A stretch of 64,000 bases of DNA. Source: Piscinibacter sp. XHJ-5. Lineage in GTDB: Bacteria; Pseudomonadota; Gammaproteobacteria; Burkholderiales; Burkholderiaceae_C. Positions within the stretch are counted from its first letter, which is position 1; each line of letters starts with the position of its first letter. Location: contig NZ_CP123228.1 of assembly GCF_029855045.1 (NCBI RefSeq), forward strand, positions 868,001 through 932,000, in the 5' to 3' direction. Below, piece by piece: positions 26,831 through 35,570 of this stretch. The notes under the pieces are model-generated. The model saw only the letters and a list, made by a program, of their open reading frames with translations. It did not search any database and was not told where the DNA came from. Made by a program: the position numbers and the translations under genes.

Positions 26831-28111
26831 CTACGACAGGCGCAGCCCGCGCCAGCGATCCTTGAGCTGCGCCCACGCATACGTGGCCTGCGCGGCCGCG
26901 AGCCCGGCCGGCCGGAAAGTCCGCGGCAGGCCATAGCGCTCGAAGCCCTCGGGAATGGGCTCGCCGTGAGCGATCGCCGCTGCCAGCACCTCGCCGGCGG
27001 CGGTGGTCGGCGCGACCCCGTGACCGCCGAAGCCGAGCCCGTACCACCAGCCATTCGGCAGGCGCCCGATCTGCGGCATCTTGTGGCGCGCGTAGCTCAT
27101 CATGCCGCCCCAGGCATGATCGATGCGCGCGTCGCGCAGCAAAGGAAACACCTTCGACATGTCCTGCTTCAGGAAGCGGGCGATGTGGTCCGCGCGGCGG
27201 TCGCGCACCGAGATGCGACCGCCCCAGAGCAGCCGCGTGTCGTTCAGCCGGCGGTAGTAATCGAAGGCGAAGCGCGTGTCGTAGACGGCCGCTCGCGACG
27301 GGATCAGCCCGGCCAGCGCGTCGCCGAGCGGCTCGGTGGTCATCACGTAGGTTGCGATCGGCAGGATGGCGCGTTCGAGCGCCGGGACCAGTCCCGCCAG
27401 GTAGCCGCCGCCCGCGATGACCACGTGGCGCGCCCGCACCGAGCCGGCCGGCGTCGTGATCCGCGCGCCGCCGGATGCGTTCTCGATTGCCGTGACGGGC
27501 GAACGCTCGTGGATGGCGCCCCCCATCGCCTCGACGGCGGCCGCTGCGCCGAGCGCGTACTTCAGCGGATGGAAATGGAAGGCGTCGGGCTCGACCAGGC
27601 CTGCGCTGTAGCGCTCGGAACGGACCCAGCTGTCGAGCTCGGGCTTGCCGACGAAGCGCCAGTGCACGCCGAAGTGATCCTCCATCAGGCGCTGCTGGCG
27701 CAGCAGCAAGGTGTCGTCGTCGAACCAGTTGGCGAGCAGCGCGCCGCCTTCGACCAGCTCGCAGTCGATCGCATGGCGCGCGACACGCTCGCGGATCAGC
27801 GTCACGGCCCGCCGCGTCAGCGCATAGACCGAGCGGGCGCGCTCGGGTCCCAGCTGGGCCAGCAGCTCGGCGCAGTCCAGGCTGTAGCCGCCGAACACGA
27901 AGCCGCCGTTGCGGCCCGAAGCGCCGAACCCGACATGCTCGGCCTCCAGGACGACCACCTCGCGCACGCCGCGCTCGACGAGGCCGATCGCCGTGGCCAG
28001 GCCGGCGAAGCCGGCGCCCACGATGCACACCTCGGCCTCGGTGTGCTGCTGCAGCGCGGCGCGCCGCGCGCCGCCGCCGGCGGTGGCGGCGTAGTAGTTC
28101 GAGAGGCTCAA
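26831..28111 (-). CDS. FAD-dependent amine/amino acid oxidoreductase (DAO family)
   Basis: 426 residues. The Rossmann motif is VCIVGAGFAGLATAIGL, with GFGASGRNGGFVFGGYS, which is typical of gamma-glutamylputrescine oxidase-like and DadA-like DAO enzymes. The C-terminal GLGFGGHGVAPTTAAG completes the FAD site. The start is TTG 28111, which overlaps the stop of the preceding flavoprotein gene (TTGA), so translation is probably coupled. Substrate is unknown; PuuB-like amine oxidation is the closest guess. It ends 3 bases from the stop of the convergent PEP-CTERM gene. Confidence 0.85.
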   Translation of the reverse strand: MSLSNYYAATAGGGARRAALQQHTEAEVCIVGAGFAGLATAIGLVERGVREVVVLEAEHVGFGASGRNGGFVFGGYSLDCAELLAQLGPERARSVYALTRRAVTLIRERVARHAIDCELVEGGALLANWFDDDTLLLRQQRLMEDHFGVHWRFVGKPELDSWVRSERYSAGLVEPDAFHFHPLKYALGAAAAVEAMGGAIHERSPVTAIENASGGARITTPAGSVRARHVVIAGGGYLAGLVPALERAILPIATYVMTTEPLGDALAGLIPSRAAVYDTRFAFDYYRRLNDTRLLWGGRISVRDRRADHIARFLKQDMSKVFPLLRDARIDHAWGGMMSYARHKMPQIGRLPNGWWYGLGFGGHGVAPTTAAGEVLAAAIAHGEPIPEGFERYGLPRTFRPAGLAAAQATYAWAQLKDRWRGLRLS

Positions 28112-28899
28112 TCGTCGCCGTAGTCGTGGTCGGGGTGATTCACCTCGCCCAGCTTCCAGTAGCCCCGGCCGATGACCTGCGCCTTGGGCACGCCCAGTTC
28201 CTCGATCAGCAGACGGCGCAGGCGGCGCATCGCCATCGCTTCGCAGGCGATGTAGATCCGGGTGCCGAGCGGTGGCGCCGGCCGCGCCCGCAGCGCGGCT
28301 TCGAGCGCCGCGCCGGCGGTGTTCTTGTCGGGTCCGCGCGGCAGCCAGTGCACCTGCCGGGCGACGGTGCCGGCCAGCGTGCGTTCCTCGTCCGCCGACA
28401 CGACCTCGGCGAAGACCTCCGCGCGGCTCGTCTCGGGCAGCACCTCCAGCAGCGTCTCGATCGCCGGCAGCGCGCTGTCATCGCCGATCAGCCAGTGCAG
28501 GGGCGCGCTCCTGTCGACCGCGTAGCCGGGACCGGGTCCCATCATGTAGAGCGCATCGCCGAGCTCGGCGCGCTCGACCCAGTTCGACGCCGGTCCTTCG
28601 CCGTGCAACACGAAGTCGACGTCGAGCTCGAGTGCACCCGCATCGAAGCGGCGCGGCGTGTAGGTGCGCATCGATGAGGGACGCGGCCCCTCGGGGGCTG
28701 GCGGCACGGCTTCCTGCCGGCCGGGCTCGGGGAACACGAGCTTGAGGTAGCCGGCCGGCGCGGGTGGCCCGAAGCCGGCAAGGTCCGGGCCGCCGAAAGT
28801 GATGCGTCGCATCGCCGGGCTCAAGGTCTGAATGCGCCTGACCGTGATGCGGCGCGGCGGTGAGCGGCGGCGGGGAGTGGGGGTGGTGGACTCGGTCAT
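28108..28899 (-). CDS. Siderophore-interacting protein family flavoreductase
   Basis: 263 residues from ATG 28899. An FAD-binding region of the SIP type (about 15-130, MRRITFGGPDLAGF and SMRTYTPRRFDA) is followed by a C-terminal NAD(P)H-binding-like region (LHWLIGDDSALPAIETLLEVLP) and the typical GRGYWKLGEVNHPDHDYGDD end. Relatives (ViuB/YqjH) reduce ferric siderophores in the cytoplasm. No siderophore receptor or synthesis gene is nearby; it overlaps by 4 bases both an intradiol dioxygenase gene upstream and a DAO gene downstream. A role in ferric-chelate or flavin reduction is therefore inferred from family only. Confidence 0.88.
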   Translation of the reverse strand: MTESTTPTPRRRSPPRRITVRRIQTLSPAMRRITFGGPDLAGFGPPAPAGYLKLVFPEPGRQEAVPPAPEGPRPSSMRTYTPRRFDAGALELDVDFVLHGEGPASNWVERAELGDALYMMGPGPGYAVDRSAPLHWLIGDDSALPAIETLLEVLPETSRAEVFAEVVSADEERTLAGTVARQVHWLPRGPDKNTAGAALEAALRARPAPPLGTRIYIACEAMAMRRLRRLLIEELGVPKAQVIGRGYWKLGEVNHPDHDYGDD

Positions 28900-29543
28900 G
28901 CGTGGTTCTTCAGCACGATGTCGAACACGCCGACCATGGTGCCCTGCTGTTCCTGGAAAGCGACCCAGCGGCAGGCCTCGACGCGACGGTCGGTGAAGTC
29001 GCGCCGTTCGGCTTCGGTGCCCCGCTCCTCGATCCAGTACGACTGCGTCGTCAGCGGCGCGTGCCCCGCCGCGGTGATCTTCCAGTGGATGTGGCGACGG
29101 CGGTTGGCGTAGCGCGCCGGCACGATGCTGGTGAAGGCATAGCGGCCCGCGTCGTCGGTGGTGGTCCAGCCGCGCAGATTGATCTCGCCGCGGCGGTAGC
29201 GCGAGATGTCGCCGTTGCCGTTGGGGTGGTAGTCGCCCTGGGCATCGGCGTGCCAGATCTCGACCCGCGCGCGCCGCACCGGCGTGACGCCGTCCTCGCT
29301 GTACACGGTGCCGGCGATGCGCATCGGCTGGCCGGGCGCCTTGCCGGGATTGATGTCCACGCCCTCCGGCGCGTTGGCGACATAGAACGGGCCTTCGGTG
29401 GCGCTCGCCGTCGGCCCGCAGTCCTTGCGGCACTGCGGCGCCGGCGAGCAAGCCGTGGCGGCCTGCGGCCAGGCCGGCGGCACCGATGCGAGCATGCCCA
29501 GCGCTCCGGCTTCGCGCAGGATGCGACGTCGTGCAATCTTCAT
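28896..29543 (-). CDS. Secreted intradiol ring-cleavage dioxygenase-like protein
   Basis: 215 residues. The N-terminus (KIARRRILREAGALGMLASV) looks like a twin-arginine signal. The body has the intradiol dioxygenase/protocatechuate 3,4-dioxygenase beta-fold: TEGPFYV, RIAGTVYSEDG, VEIWHADAQGDY (first Fe-ligand Tyr region), DDAGRYAFTSIVPARY (second Tyr) and RRRHIHWKI (HxH Fe ligands). Cytoplasmic homologues cleave catechols between the hydroxyls. Exported versions are common in Burkholderiales but poorly characterised. Its ATGA overlap with the SIP gene makes it the first gene of a three-gene operon. Confidence 0.87.
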   Translation of the reverse strand: MKIARRRILREAGALGMLASVPPAWPQAATACSPAPQCRKDCGPTASATEGPFYVANAPEGVDINPGKAPGQPMRIAGTVYSEDGVTPVRRARVEIWHADAQGDYHPNGNGDISRYRRGEINLRGWTTTDDAGRYAFTSIVPARYANRRRHIHWKITAAGHAPLTTQSYWIEERGTEAERRDFTDRRVEACRWVAFQEQQGTMVGVFDIVLKNHA

Positions 29544-29622
29544 GGAATGACCTGCCTTCCAGAGGGGGTCCGATTCTGATCCGCCGCGCGGCGGGTCTGT
29601 TCACGCGTTCCCACGCACGCCG

Positions 29623-30603
29623 TCAGGTCAAGCCGCGCGCCTGCGCCATCACGCGCGCGAGGCCGAGCAGCCCGTCGAGGTGCGGCGTGGGAATCCGCAG
29701 GTGCCCGGCGATTTCCTTGACGGCGCCGACGAGCGCTGCAAGCTCCAGCGGCCGGCCGGCCTCGACGTCCTGCAGCATGGACGTCTTGACCGCACCCAGC
29801 TTGCGCGTCACCTCGTGCCGCTGTTCAGGCGTCTGGTCGATGGGACAGCCGATGCGCGCACCGATCTCCCGCGCCTCGAGCATGACGGCACTCGCGTAGG
29901 ACCGCACCAGCGGATCGTCGAGCAGGCGGTCCATCGTGGCGCCGGTCAGTGCCGACATCGGGTTCATCGTCATGTTGCCCCACAGCTTGAACCAGATGTC
30001 GCGCTGGATGCGCTCGCTCGCCGTGACGGCGAAGCCCGCGCGTGCCAGCAGCGCCGTCAGCTGCTCCAGGCGCGCGCTGGTGCCGCCGCGCGGCTCGCCG
30101 ATGATGAGGCCGTTGCCCATGGCGTGGCGCACCACGCCGGGCGCCGTTGCCGCGCTGGCTGCATGGACCACGCAGCCGATCACGCGCTCGGCCGGAATCG
30201 CCGCGCGCACCACGCCGCCGGGATCGACGGATTCGAGCCGCAGTCCGTGGCATTCCCCGGGCAGGCCGTCGAAGAACCACCAGGGGACGCCGTTCATCGC
30301 CACCAGCACGGGCGTCTGCGGTCCCAGGAGGCCGGCCACCTTCGAAGCGACCGAGGCCAGCGCCGGCCCCTTGACGGCGACGATCACCAGGTCCTGCTCT
30401 CCCAACTCGCGCGGGTCGTCGCTCGCGCGCAGGGCGACGCGCTGCGTCGAGCCGGCGCTTTCGAGCTGCAGCCCGTCGCGGCGCAGCACCTCCAGCGTGC
30501 GGCCGCGCGCCAGGGCACTCAGATCGACGTCGGGCATCCGGCCCAGCCACGCGCCGAACAGCCCGCCGATGGCGCCGACGCCCGCAATGCAGACACGTGT
30601 CAC
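29623..30603 (-). CDS. 2-dehydropantoate 2-reductase family protein
   Basis: 326 residues from GTG 30603, preceded by GAAGGG; longer in-frame starts would run into hpaH. The NADP-binding motif is VCIAGVGAIGGLFGAWL. The family motifs are VAMNGVPWWFFDGLPG, the catalytic-Lys region RIQRDIWFKLWGNMTMNPMSALTG and KTSMLQDVEAGRPLEL. True PanE makes pantoate for coenzyme A. This gene lies 19 bases after hpaH in the catabolic operon, where hpaI is usually found, so it may serve another 2-keto acid or just be carried along. I therefore do not assign panE. Confidence 0.85.
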   Translation of the reverse strand: MTRVCIAGVGAIGGLFGAWLGRMPDVDLSALARGRTLEVLRRDGLQLESAGSTQRVALRASDDPRELGEQDLVIVAVKGPALASVASKVAGLLGPQTPVLVAMNGVPWWFFDGLPGECHGLRLESVDPGGVVRAAIPAERVIGCVVHAASAATAPGVVRHAMGNGLIIGEPRGGTSARLEQLTALLARAGFAVTASERIQRDIWFKLWGNMTMNPMSALTGATMDRLLDDPLVRSYASAVMLEAREIGARIGCPIDQTPEQRHEVTRKLGAVKTSMLQDVEAGRPLELAALVGAVKEIAGHLRIPTPHLDGLLGLARVMAQARGLT

Positions 30604-30622
30604 GTTTTCGCCCTTCACCGCT

Positions 30623-31426
30623 TCAAACGAAGCGGAATGCGACCGAGCCGAGCGGTCCGTAGTCGACGTGGAAGACATCGCCGGCGCGTGCCGGCGTGGG
30701 CCGGGTGAACGAGCCGGCAAGCACGACCTGGCCGGCTTCGAGGCGCTCATCGTACGGCGCGATCTTGTTGGCCAGCCATGCGATGCCGGTCGCGGGGTGG
30801 TTGAGCACGCCGGCCGCCAGCCCGGTCTCCTCGATCACCCCGTTCTTGTGCAGCAGCGCGCCCACCCAGCGCAGATCGACATCGGTGGGTCTGACCGGAC
30901 GGCCGCCGAGCACGATGCCGGCATTGGCGGCGAAGTCGGAGATGGTGTCGGTCACGCGCCGCATCTGTCGGGTCTCGCGGTCGAACTGCTCGATGCGTGC
31001 GTCGATGATCTCCACGGCGGGAGTCACGTAGTCGGTCGCGGACAGCACGTCGAACAGCGTCACGTCCGGGCCCTGCAGCGGCTTGCCGAGGATGAAGGCC
31101 AGCTCCACCTCGACGCGCGGCGCGATGAACCGGGCAGCCGGAATGTCGCTGCCCTGCGCATGGAACATGTCGTCCAGCAGCGGCGCGAAGTCGGGCTCGC
31201 CGATCTGCGACGCCTGCTGCATGGCCCGCGAGGTGAGGCCGATCTTGCGGCCCTTGACGACGCGGCCCTGGGCCAGGCGCAGCCCGAGCCATTCGCGCTG
31301 GATGCGGTAGCCGTCGTCGACCGTCATCTGCGGATGTGCCCGCGAGAAGTGGCGCAGCGGCTGCCGCGTCACGCGGGCGTTCTCGAGCTGCCCGGCGAGC
31401 GAGCGGACGGTGGTGTCGTCGAGCAT
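30623..31426 (-). CDS. hpaH: 2-oxo-hept-4-ene-1,7-dioate hydratase
   Basis: 267 residues, belonging to the FAH/MhpD-like hydratase family. Landmarks are [29 protein letters not shown], the metal-binding [14 protein letters not shown] and the late [22 protein letters not shown] region ([11 protein letters not shown]). It hydrates 2-oxohept-4-ene-1,7-dioate in the homoprotocatechuate pathway, leading to the substrate of the HpaI aldolase. It follows hpaF with only a few bases between them. No hpaI follows in this window. Confidence 0.92.
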   Translation of the reverse strand: MLDDTTVRSLAGQLENARVTRQPLRHFSRAHPQMTVDDGYRIQREWLGLRLAQGRVVKGRKIGLTSRAMQQASQIGEPDFAPLLDDMFHAQGSDIPAARFIAPRVEVELAFILGKPLQGPDVTLFDVLSATDYVTPAVEIIDARIEQFDRETRQMRRVTDTISDFAANAGIVLGGRPVRPTDVDLRWVGALLHKNGVIEETGLAAGVLNHPATGIAWLANKIAPYDERLEAGQVVLAGSFTRPTPARAGDVFHVDYGPLGSVAFRFV

Positions 31427-31429
31427 GGC

Positions 31430-31828
31430 TCAGTCCTTGCGAAAGCGCTGGTGCAGGTTGTTGTGCTTCCAGGTGCCGCCCTCGTCGAGCTCCTGGATCG
31501 CGAGCGACAGCGCCAGGCCGTGCGCGGCGAACTGACGCTCGAAGCCGCGCTTCATCGCGTCGAACAGCGCGTCGCCGGTCGCGCGCTTCACCGCATCGCT
31601 GCGGCCTGCGGCGATCTTGAGGGTGCCGTGCACGAAGCCGGCATCGGGGGCGCCGTCGGCGATGCAGTAGTCGTCGCAGCGCAGGGCGCGCACGCGCACG
31701 CCGCCGATCGGGTACACGGCGGCGCCGCGCTCGTCGCGCTGCGCGACCAGTGTGGCGGCGAGCTCCTGGCAGAGCGCGCCGAAGTCGGCCTCGAGGTTGG
31801 CCGAATACTCGAGCGTCAGGTGCGGCAT
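31430..31828 (-). CDS. hpaF: 5-carboxymethyl-2-hydroxymuconate delta-isomerase
   Basis: 132 residues. It starts MPHLTLEYSANLEA, giving the catalytic N-terminal Pro (Pro2) of the 4-oxalocrotonate tautomerase/CHMI superfamily. The remainder (GGVRVRALRCDDYCIADG, FVHGTLKIAAGRS and the final NNLHQRF) matches HpaF. It isomerises 5-carboxymethyl-2-hydroxymuconate after ring cleavage and semialdehyde oxidation. It sits 2 bases downstream of hpaD, in the standard gene order. Confidence 0.92.
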   Translation of the reverse strand: MPHLTLEYSANLEADFGALCQELAATLVAQRDERGAAVYPIGGVRVRALRCDDYCIADGAPDAGFVHGTLKIAAGRSDAVKRATGDALFDAMKRGFERQFAAHGLALSLAIQELDEGGTWKHNNLHQRFRKD

Positions 31829-31830
31829 CG

Positions 31831-32700
31831 TCAGGCTCCTGGAGGCAGCGGCGCGACCGGAAACACCGCATTGATCTGGCCGGTGCCCGAGCTGGCGAAG
31901 AATGGCGTCACGATCTCGGCCGGCTCGCGGTAGTGCTCGCCGCCCAGCACGCCGAGCAGCATCGCGGTGTCGTGCATGCCGCCTTCGCCGAAGCAGCGCT
32001 CGGCGTACATCGGCAGCATGCGGGTGAAGGTGGCGAAGTCGCCGCGCTGCCAGAGCTCGACCACGCGCAGGTCCATCTGCTCGAGGAAGGGGTCCCACAT
32101 CCTGTGCATGAACTCCGGGGCATGTCCGTTGTCGGCGAAGTGGTGCGACAGCGATCCGCTGGCGAACACCGCCACGGTGCCGTCGTAGCGCTGCTCGATC
32201 GCGCGGCGCACGGCGCGGCCGAAGCGCTCGCTGTCCTTCAGGTCGTGCCACATGCACCAGGCGGAGACCGAGACGACCTTGAAGTGACGGTCGGCGTTCA
32301 TGTAGCGCATGGGCACCAGCGTGCCGTACTCGAGCTCCAGCGTGGTGTCGTGGTGCGCACGCGACTTGACGCCCATCTCGGTGGCGGTCTCGGCGATGAG
32401 CTGCCCGAGCCGCGTGTTGCCGGGATAGGCATACGGCATGTTGCGGATGAAGTGGGGCAGCTCGTTGCTGGTGTAGACGCCTTCGAACTGCGGTGCGCAG
32501 TTGACGTGGTACTCCGCGTTGACCAGCCAGTGCACGTCGAACACGACGATGGTGTCGACTCCGAGCGCGCGGCAGCGCCGGCCGATCTCGACATGGCCGT
32601 CGATGGCGGCCTGGCGGCAGCCCTTGTGCGGGCCGTCGAGCTCCGACAGGTACATCGACGGCACGTGGGTGATCTTTGCGGCGAGAGCCAGGGTGCCCAT
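31831..32700 (-). CDS. hpaD: 3,4-dihydroxyphenylacetate 2,3-dioxygenase
   Basis: 289 residues, close to E. coli HpaD along its length (GTLALAAKITHVPSMYLSEL, GVDTIVVFDVHWLVNAEYHV, YTSNELPHFIR, YGTLVPMRYMNAD, ASGSLSHHFADN, GTGQINAVFP). It is an extradiol, LigB-type (class III) dioxygenase. The His and Glu metal-site residues lie in the DVHW, HDTTLELEYG and SLSHH regions. It opens the homoprotocatechuate ring. The start ATG 32700 lies 4 bases after the hpaE stop. Confidence 0.95.
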   Translation of the reverse strand: MGTLALAAKITHVPSMYLSELDGPHKGCRQAAIDGHVEIGRRCRALGVDTIVVFDVHWLVNAEYHVNCAPQFEGVYTSNELPHFIRNMPYAYPGNTRLGQLIAETATEMGVKSRAHHDTTLELEYGTLVPMRYMNADRHFKVVSVSAWCMWHDLKDSERFGRAVRRAIEQRYDGTVAVFASGSLSHHFADNGHAPEFMHRMWDPFLEQMDLRVVELWQRGDFATFTRMLPMYAERCFGEGGMHDTAMLLGVLGGEHYREPAEIVTPFFASSGTGQINAVFPVAPLPPGA

Positions 32701-32704
32701 GGTG

Positions 32705-34162
32705 TCAGCCTCCCCAGTGCGGGATGTGGTGATCGGTCGTGGACACGCACACGTTCTTCGGCTCGAGGAACACCTCGAAGCTCCAGGTGCCGCCCTCGCG
32801 GCCGGTGCCCGAGGCCTTGGTGCCGCCGAAAGGCTGGCGCAGGTCGCGCACGTTCTGGCTGTTGACGAAGCACATGCCGGCCTCGATCGCGGCGGCCACG
32901 CGGTGCGCGCGGCCCAGGTTCTCGGTCCACACGTACGACGACAGGCCGTAGCGCGTGTCGTTGGCGATGCGTATCGCATCGGCCTCGTCGTCGAAGGGAA
33001 TGAGACAGGCGACCGGCCCGAAGATCTCGTCCTGCGCGATGCGCATGTCGTTGCGCACGTTGGCGAACACCGTGGGACGCACGAAGTGCCCCTTCGCGAG
33101 GTGCGCGGGCAGCGCCGGCGCGTCGAGGCCGCCGGTCAGCAGGTCGGCGCCGTCCTCGAGGCCTAAGCCGATGTAGCGGCGCACCTTGTCGAGATGGCCG
33201 GCGGAGATCATCGGGCCGATGAGCGTGGCCTCGTGGAGAGGATCGCCGACACGGATGCGCGAGGCGCGCTGGGCGAAGGCCTGCGCGAAGCGGTCGTGGA
33301 TGGAGCGCTGCACCAGGATGCGCGAGCCGGCGGTGCAGCGCTCGCCGTTGTTCGAGAAGATCATGAACAGCGCCGCATCGAGCGCGCGGTCCCATTGCGC
33401 ATCGTCGAAGATCACGAACGGGCTCTTGCCCCCGAGCTCCATCGAGAACTTCTTCAGGCCGGCCGACTGGATGATGCGGTTGCCGGTGACGGTGCTGCCG
33501 GTGAAGGAGATGGCACGCACGTCGGGATGCGCCACCAGCGCCTGGCCGGTGCGGCCGTCGCCGTGCACGACGTTCAGCACGCCGGGGGGAACGCCTGCCT
33601 CGAGCGCCAGCTCACCCAGGCGAGACGCGGTGAGCGGCGAGAGCTCGCTCATCTTCAGCACCGCGGTGTTGCCGAACGCCAGGCAGGGCGCGACCTTCCA
33701 CGTGGCCGTCATGAAGGGCACGTTCCACGGCGAGATCAGCGCGCAGACGCCGACCGGATGGAACAGCGTGTAGTTGAGGTGCGTGGTCGTCGGGTAGGTG
33801 TGGCCGTCGGTGCGCGTGCACATCTCGGCGAAGTAGTGGAAGTTGTCGGCCGCGCGCGGCACGAGCTGCTTGCGCGTCTGCGAGATCACCTGGCCGGTGT
33901 CGCGGGTCTCGGTGTCCGACAGATCGGGCACGTGCGCGGTGATGAGGTCGCCCAGGCGACGCATGATGCGGGCGCGCTCGGCCGCGGCCAGGCCCGCCCA
34001 CGCGGGAAACGCCCGGCGTGCGGCCTGCACGGCGGCGGCGACCTCGGCCTCGCCGCCGAGCGCGACTTCGGCCAGCAGCTCCTGCGTCGCCGGATTGGCG
34101 GTGTGGAAGACCTGGGGTCCGGCGACGTGCTCGCCGCCGATCAGATGACGGATGGTGTTCAT
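32705..34162 (-). CDS. hpaE: 5-carboxymethyl-2-hydroxymuconate semialdehyde dehydrogenase
   Basis: 485 residues of the aldehyde dehydrogenase superfamily. Visible motifs are ISPWNVPFMTATWKVAPCLAF-type sequence, the NAD-binding ISFTGSTVTGNRI, the catalytic Glu in SMELGGKSPFVIFDD, the catalytic Cys in NNGERCTAGSRI, and QDEIFGPVACLIPFDDE. It oxidises the semialdehyde made by HpaD. Its ATG overlaps the end of hpaG2 (4 bases), so it is translationally coupled. The assignment rests on both sequence and the gene order G-E-D-F-H. Confidence 0.94.
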   Translation of the reverse strand: MNTIRHLIGGEHVAGPQVFHTANPATQELLAEVALGGEAEVAAAVQAARRAFPAWAGLAAAERARIMRRLGDLITAHVPDLSDTETRDTGQVISQTRKQLVPRAADNFHYFAEMCTRTDGHTYPTTTHLNYTLFHPVGVCALISPWNVPFMTATWKVAPCLAFGNTAVLKMSELSPLTASRLGELALEAGVPPGVLNVVHGDGRTGQALVAHPDVRAISFTGSTVTGNRIIQSAGLKKFSMELGGKSPFVIFDDAQWDRALDAALFMIFSNNGERCTAGSRILVQRSIHDRFAQAFAQRASRIRVGDPLHEATLIGPMISAGHLDKVRRYIGLGLEDGADLLTGGLDAPALPAHLAKGHFVRPTVFANVRNDMRIAQDEIFGPVACLIPFDDEADAIRIANDTRYGLSSYVWTENLGRAHRVAAAIEAGMCFVNSQNVRDLRQPFGGTKASGTGREGGTWSFEVFLEPKNVCVSTTDHHIPHWGG

Positions 34163-34920
34163 GCAGCGGAAGCCGCGGGCGGCGCGGCGATGGTGTTGAC
34201 GAGGCGGCCTATGCCTTCGATCTCGCAGATCACTTCGTCGCCGACGGCGCAGTCGACCACCCCGTCGGGCGTGCCGGTGAGGATGACGTCGCCGGCAGAC
34301 AGCGTCATGAAGCTGCTCAGATGCTCGACGAGCGCAGGGATGTCGAACACCATGTCGCGCGTGTTGCCGCGCTGGGTGACGCGGCCGTTGACCGTGGTCG
34401 TGAGCGCAAGGTTCATCGGATCGGGCACGTCGGCGGCATCGACGAGCCATGGACCGATGGGCGTGCAGCCGTCGCGGTTCTTCACGCGCAGGTTGGGGCG
34501 CTCGTAGTTCTCGAGGTAGTCGCGGATCGCATAGTCGTTGGCGACGGTGTAGCCCGCCACGTGCGCCCAGGCCTGCGAGCGCGGGATGCGCTTGCCGGCT
34601 CGGCCGATGACGACGGCGAGCTCGCATTCGTAGTGCATGAAGGTCGCGCCGGCCGGGCGGTGCGTCACGCCGCGGTGCCCGCCGAGCGTGTTCGGGCCCT
34701 TCAGGAAGACGAGCGGCTCGGCAGGTGCCTTGAACGCGAGCTCCCTGGCGTGATCGGCGTAGTTGAGCCCGAGCGCGAAGATCGTGCGGAACGCCATCGG
34801 CGGCAGCCATTGCAGCTCGTCCTCGCGCAGCACGCGGCCGCTGTCGACGAGGCGCACGCCGCCGTCCGCCGGCTCGACGGCGTGCGCGGCGCCTTGCCAG
34901 AGGACCCGTCCGCGCTTCAT
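34159..34920 (-). CDS. hpaG2: Homoprotocatechuate catabolism bifunctional isomerase/decarboxylase, C-terminal half as separate gene
   Basis: 253 residues of the fumarylacetoacetate hydrolase family. The core motifs are FALGLNYADHARELAFKAP, FLKGPNTLGGHRG, the metal-binding HYECELAVVIGRAGKRI, GYTVANDYAIRDYLEN, and GDVILTGTPDGV. It matches the C-terminal, catalytically complete half of E. coli HpaG, which decarboxylates 5-oxo-pent-3-ene-1,2,5-tricarboxylate and isomerises the product. Here the two HpaG halves are separate genes joined by an ATGA overlap. Confidence 0.92.
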   Translation of the reverse strand: MKRGRVLWQGAAHAVEPADGGVRLVDSGRVLREDELQWLPPMAFRTIFALGLNYADHARELAFKAPAEPLVFLKGPNTLGGHRGVTHRPAGATFMHYECELAVVIGRAGKRIPRSQAWAHVAGYTVANDYAIRDYLENYERPNLRVKNRDGCTPIGPWLVDAADVPDPMNLALTTTVNGRVTQRGNTRDMVFDIPALVEHLSSFMTLSAGDVILTGTPDGVVDCAVGDEVICEIEGIGRLVNTIAAPPAASAA

Positions 34921-35552
34921 GCGGCCTCCGCGACGAGGTGGTGCCTGAGCGTTCCCAGGCCGTCGATGGCGACCAGGATCGATTGCCCGGCGCGCGCCAG
35001 CGGCGCTTCGTCGGGCGGGCCGACGAGCAGCACGTCGCCTGCGGACAGGGTCATGAATCCGGTGATGTCGGCGATCAGGGCGGGCACGGAGCGCACCAGG
35101 GTGGCCAGCGTGCGGTGATGCACCTCCTGCCCGTCGATCCGGGTGCGAATCACCGCCTGGTCCGGATCGGACAGCGACGAGGCGGGAAACACCGTGCTCA
35201 TCGGACAGAAGCCGTCGCGGCAGCGCTGGCGCACCGCGGGACGGAAGTGGCTGTCGTGCGGCAGCTCGAGATCGCTTGCGACGACGTAGCCGCCGATGTG
35301 CGACAGCGCATCGGCCCGGTCGACGCGGGTCGCGGCGCGGCCGATCACGATGCCCAGCGTGGCGCCGACGCGTACCACGCCTGGTTCTGCCGGCACCGCC
35401 ACGTCGGCGCCGTCGGGCGCCCACGTGTTGGCCGGTTTGAGATACAGCACGGGCGCCGCGGGCGGCGCCTGGTACGGCGGCTCATGCAGCCGCCGCCCCA
35501 GCCGCGCCAGGGTGGCCGAGTCGTTCAGCGCGACGCCGTAGACGGTGGGCAT
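34917..35552 (-). CDS. hpaG1: Homoprotocatechuate catabolism isomerase/decarboxylase, N-terminal half as separate gene
   Basis: 211 residues of the FAH family, corresponding to the N-terminal half of fused HpaG. Landmarks are VYGVALNDSATLARLG, PPYQAPPAAPVLYLKPANTW, GIVIGRAATRV, GGYVVASDLELPHDSHFRP and LSAGDVLLVGPP. It is the first gene of the hpa operon, and its start is 85 bases from the divergent hpaR gene. The N-terminal half is needed with the C-terminal half for the two-step conversion; the pair probably forms a hetero-oligomer (inference). Confidence 0.92.
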   Translation of the reverse strand: MPTVYGVALNDSATLARLGRRLHEPPYQAPPAAPVLYLKPANTWAPDGADVAVPAEPGVVRVGATLGIVIGRAATRVDRADALSHIGGYVVASDLELPHDSHFRPAVRQRCRDGFCPMSTVFPASSLSDPDQAVIRTRIDGQEVHHRTLATLVRSVPALIADITGFMTLSAGDVLLVGPPDEAPLARAGQSILVAIDGLGTLRHHLVAEAA

Positions 35553-35570
35553 GCAGGGTCGTCCCGAATT

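Noticed and set aside
29623..30603. Assigning panE (coenzyme A synthesis) to the reductase gene
   Set aside because: The fold fits, but its place at the end of the hpa operon makes the substrate uncertain, so only the family is named.
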